This document shows positions 7,155-8,496 of a stretch of 8,496 bases of DNA, piece after piece. A program made the position numbers and the translations under genes. This DNA comes from an uncultured Porphyromonadaceae bacterium (GTDB lineage Bacteria > Bacteroidota > Bacteroidia > Bacteroidales > Muribaculaceae). The DNA is taken from the NCBI GenBank assembly GCA_905193485.1, contig CAJJOX010000088.1, positions 1 to 8,496 of the forward strand. The letters are read 5' to 3'. The notes beneath the pieces are model-generated. The model saw only the letters and a list, made by a program, of their open reading frames with translations. It was not told where the DNA came from and made no database searches. Each line of letters begins with the position of its first letter. Position 1 is the stretch's first letter.

Positions 7155-8090
7155 ATGGACGGACTTGTCATTAAAAACACCGGTAGCTCATATACCGTCA
7201 GCACTGCCGACGGTCACGAAATCGACTGCAAGATCAAAGGCCGATTCAGGCTTAAAGGCATTCGCACCACCAATCCGGTGGCCGTCGGCGACAACGTGAG
7301 CATCGACATCAACCCCGATGGTTCGGCCTATATCACCGATATAAGGCCACGCAAGAACTATATCATCCGTCGCGCCAGCAATCTCTCGAAGGAGGCCCAC
7401 ATCATTGCCGCCAATCTTGATCAGGCATGCCTCATAGTGACACTACTGCATCCCGTCACATCAACGACCTTCATAGACCGATTCCTGTCTACGGCCGAAG
7501 CCTATCGTGTGCCTGCGGTGATCGTCATCAACAAGACCGATCTTCTCTCCGATCCTGACGACCGCCGGTATCTCGAAGCCGTCACATACCTCTATTCTTC
7601 GATAGGCTATAAAGTCGTTCACACGTCGGCTCGCACCGGCGAAGGCCTCAGCGATCTCCACGCGCTACTGTCCGGCAAGATCACTCTACTGTCCGGCAAT
7701 TCAGGGGTCGGCAAAACATCTCTTATCAACGATCTCATTCCCGACCTCGACCTGCGCACCGCCGAAATTTCGGCTTCACACCTCACTGGCATGCACACCA
7801 CCACGTTCTCTGAAATGTTTTCGCTGCCTGAAGGCGGCTACATCATCGACACTCCTGGCGTGAAAGGCTTCGGGACAATCGACTACGACAAATACGAGGT
7901 GGCGCATTTCTTCCCCGAAATATTCCGGGAGTCACATAATTGCCGCTACGGCAACTGCACACACATCCACGAACCCGGATGCGCCGTGCGGCAGGCTCTT
8001 GACGAAAACCGTATCGCCGCGTCACGATATGCCTCATATCTCAGTATCCTCGACGACATCGACCACGAAAAATACCGCAAAGGCTACTAA
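7155..8090 (+). CDS. rsgA: Small ribosomal subunit biogenesis GTPase RsgA
   Basis: Circularly permuted GTPase that binds the maturing 30S subunit and releases assembly factors upon GTP hydrolysis; cytoplasmic. At 311 aa it has normal length. Residues about 1-70 form the OB fold ([17 protein letters not shown]). The GTPase motifs come in permuted order: G4 NKTD (126-129), G5 TSARTGEG (157-164), G1 GNSGVGKTS (181-189), G2-region TGMHTTTF (211-218) and G3 DTPG (232-235). The C-terminal zinc finger reads C263-x4-C268-x-H270-x5-C276. All key residues are intact. The ATG at 7155 is the only sensible start, since the -7 promoter box lies immediately upstream, predicting a leaderless or nearly leaderless message. 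No clear hairpin terminator follows. Confidence 0.98.
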   Translation: MDGLVIKNTGSSYTVSTADGHEIDCKIKGRFRLKGIRTTNPVAVGDNVSIDINPDGSAYITDIRPRKNYIIRRASNLSKEAHIIAANLDQACLIVTLLHPVTSTTFIDRFLSTAEAYRVPAVIVINKTDLLSDPDDRRYLEAVTYLYSSIGYKVVHTSARTGEGLSDLHALLSGKITLLSGNSGVGKTSLINDLIPDLDLRTAEISASHLTGMHTTTFSEMFSLPEGGYIIDTPGVKGFGTIDYDKYEVAHFFPEIFRESHNCRYGNCTHIHEPGCAVRQALDENRIAASRYASYLSILDDIDHEKYRKGY

Positions 8091-8194
8091 ATCTGCCCAT
8101 CCGACACGCATATCACCACATTTTCTTTAGGGGCTTTTTTCTCATCCCTTTTAATTTTTTTACGATAGGGCTCTGCCTTTTCACACTTTTTTAC

Positions 8195-8202
8195 TAATTT
8201 TG
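8195..8202 (+). promoter_or_regulatory. -7 promoter element of the SulP gene
   Basis: TAATTTTG matches TAnnTTTG and is preceded by T-rich DNA. The predicted start is near 8206-8210, leaving a leader of about 110 nt. No clear -33 TTTG is present. Confidence 0.55.
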
Positions 8203-8205
8203 CGG

Positions 8206-8316
8206 CTTCAATCGCCGGGCACCGCCATTCAGCCGGTGTGCCCGCTTTGCGGCCATCCGCAGATACGCCGCCACTACACATAGGTAAGAATCCATAAGGT
8301 AAAAAAGAAAAGACAA
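8206..8316 (+). promoter_or_regulatory. Structured GC-rich 5' leader of the SulP gene
   Basis: Two hairpins are visible. In the first, CGGG plus CACCG (8216-8224) pair with CGGTG and CCCG (8234-8238, 8241-8244), a 9-bp stem with a 2-nt bulge and a 9-nt loop. In the second, TGCGG (8248-8252) pairs with CCGCA (8257-8261), with loop CCAT. GCGGC (8202-8206) could pair with GCCGC (8267-8271) to close a three-way junction, but the predicted transcript may start too late to contain it. The last 20 bases before the ATG are A-rich. No known riboswitch class is recognised. It may be regulatory or simply a stabilising leader. Confidence 0.4.
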
Positions 8317-8496
8317 ATGAATTTTTCAGGACCAATCGACTTCAAGCCGAAACTCGTTTCTTCACTCTCACACTATTCACTGTCACGATTCAAGGCCGAC
8401 CTCATATCCGGCATAGTCGTCGGCATAGTCGCCCTCCCGCTTGCCATCGCCTTCGGCGTTGCACGCGGCGTCAGCCCGCCAATAGGCCTAATCCCC
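8317..8496 (+). CDS. SulP-family inorganic anion transporter, N-terminal part only
   Basis: The first 60 codons of a SulP (SLC26-like) permease; the gene runs off the right edge. A short cytoplasmic start is followed by [40 protein letters not shown], residues 19-58. This includes the signature of the first SulP transmembrane helix (DLxxGxxVGxVALPLAxAFG) and the GVxPxxGL turn. Family members carry sulfate, bicarbonate or other anions across the inner membrane, usually with a cytoplasmic STAS domain at the C-terminus, here out of view, so the substrate cannot be told. The start is the ATG preceded by the A-rich AAAAAAGAAAAGACAA, in a leader with a TAnnTTTG promoter about 115 bp upstream. Family assignment is firm even from this fragment. 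Confidence 0.93.
   Translation, partial: MNFSGPIDFKPKLVSSLSHYSLSRFKADLISGIVVGIVALPLAIAFGVARGVSPPIGLIP

Noticed and set aside
7667..7700. Direct repeat of CTACTGTCCGGCAA, copies 20 bp apart, inside rsgA
   Set aside because: It encodes [12 protein letters not shown], the normal sequence just before the RsgA P-loop; the repeat is a consequence of the protein motif.
8125..8160. Possible terminator after rsgA (GGGG ... CCC followed by T runs)
   Set aside because: Only about four base pairs can form, with a long T-rich loop; too weak to call despite the T-rich context.
8087..8335. 82-codon open frame on the - strand between rsgA and the SulP gene
   Set aside because: It covers the promoter and structured leader of the SulP gene, has a low-complexity Lys/Glu-rich composition and no recognisable domain or promoter.
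1..8496. Mobile elements, CRISPR arrays, tRNA/rRNA genes, defence or phage genes
   Set aside because: No transposase or integrase motifs, no regularly spaced repeats, no tRNA-like cloverleaf and no long terminal inverted repeats were seen by eye.

Overview
The window looks like an ordinary chromosomal stretch from a Bacteroidota bacterium of the order Bacteroidales. A Muribaculaceae-like genome is my best guess, from moderately high GC, protein character and promoter style; this is inference, not a database result. Three things support the phylum. Five intergenic sites match the Bacteroides-type -7 promoter element TAnnTTTG. Start codons lack clear Shine-Dalgarno sequences and often follow A-rich DNA. 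The gene families present are typical: a DPP IV peptidase, a PepSY-like lipoprotein, a DUF2582 winged-helix protein and a SulP transporter. I see no mobile elements, CRISPR arrays, tRNA or rRNA genes, phage genes or defence genes.

Left part (2-5248, + strand): a compact, probably co-transcribed run. It holds the 3' part of a dipeptidyl peptidase IV (S9B) gene, then an unrecognised polytopic membrane protein with a cytoplasmic C-terminal domain (1913-3250). Next come tRNA dimethylallyltransferase miaA (best start 3288) and an unrecognised exported, cysteine-rich beta-type protein whose ATG overlaps the miaA stop. Spacings are 45, 37 and -4 bp, and no promoter-like element separates the genes.

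Middle (5223-6685): a small PepSY-like lipoprotein on the - strand runs convergently into the exported protein, and their 3' ends overlap by 26 bp. It is transcribed divergently from an exported TPR protein on the + strand. The shared 149-bp intergenic region holds a promoter element for each direction and an 18-bp inverted repeat between them.

Right part (6859-8496, + strand): three separately promoted genes. These are a 69-residue winged-helix DUF2582 protein followed by a strong hairpin terminator, the ribosome small-subunit GTPase rsgA, and the first 60 codons of a SulP anion transporter behind a GC-rich structured leader of about 110 nt. For the TPR gene and rsgA the -7 element lies only 4 and 7 bp before the start codon, which predicts leaderless or nearly leaderless mRNAs.

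Functionally the window mixes translation housekeeping (MiaA, RsgA) with envelope functions (DPP IV, PepSY-like lipoprotein, TPR protein, SulP). I find no convincing new multi-gene system. The best second looks are the two uncharacterised proteins around miaA, the leaderless promoter architecture, and the structured SulP leader.
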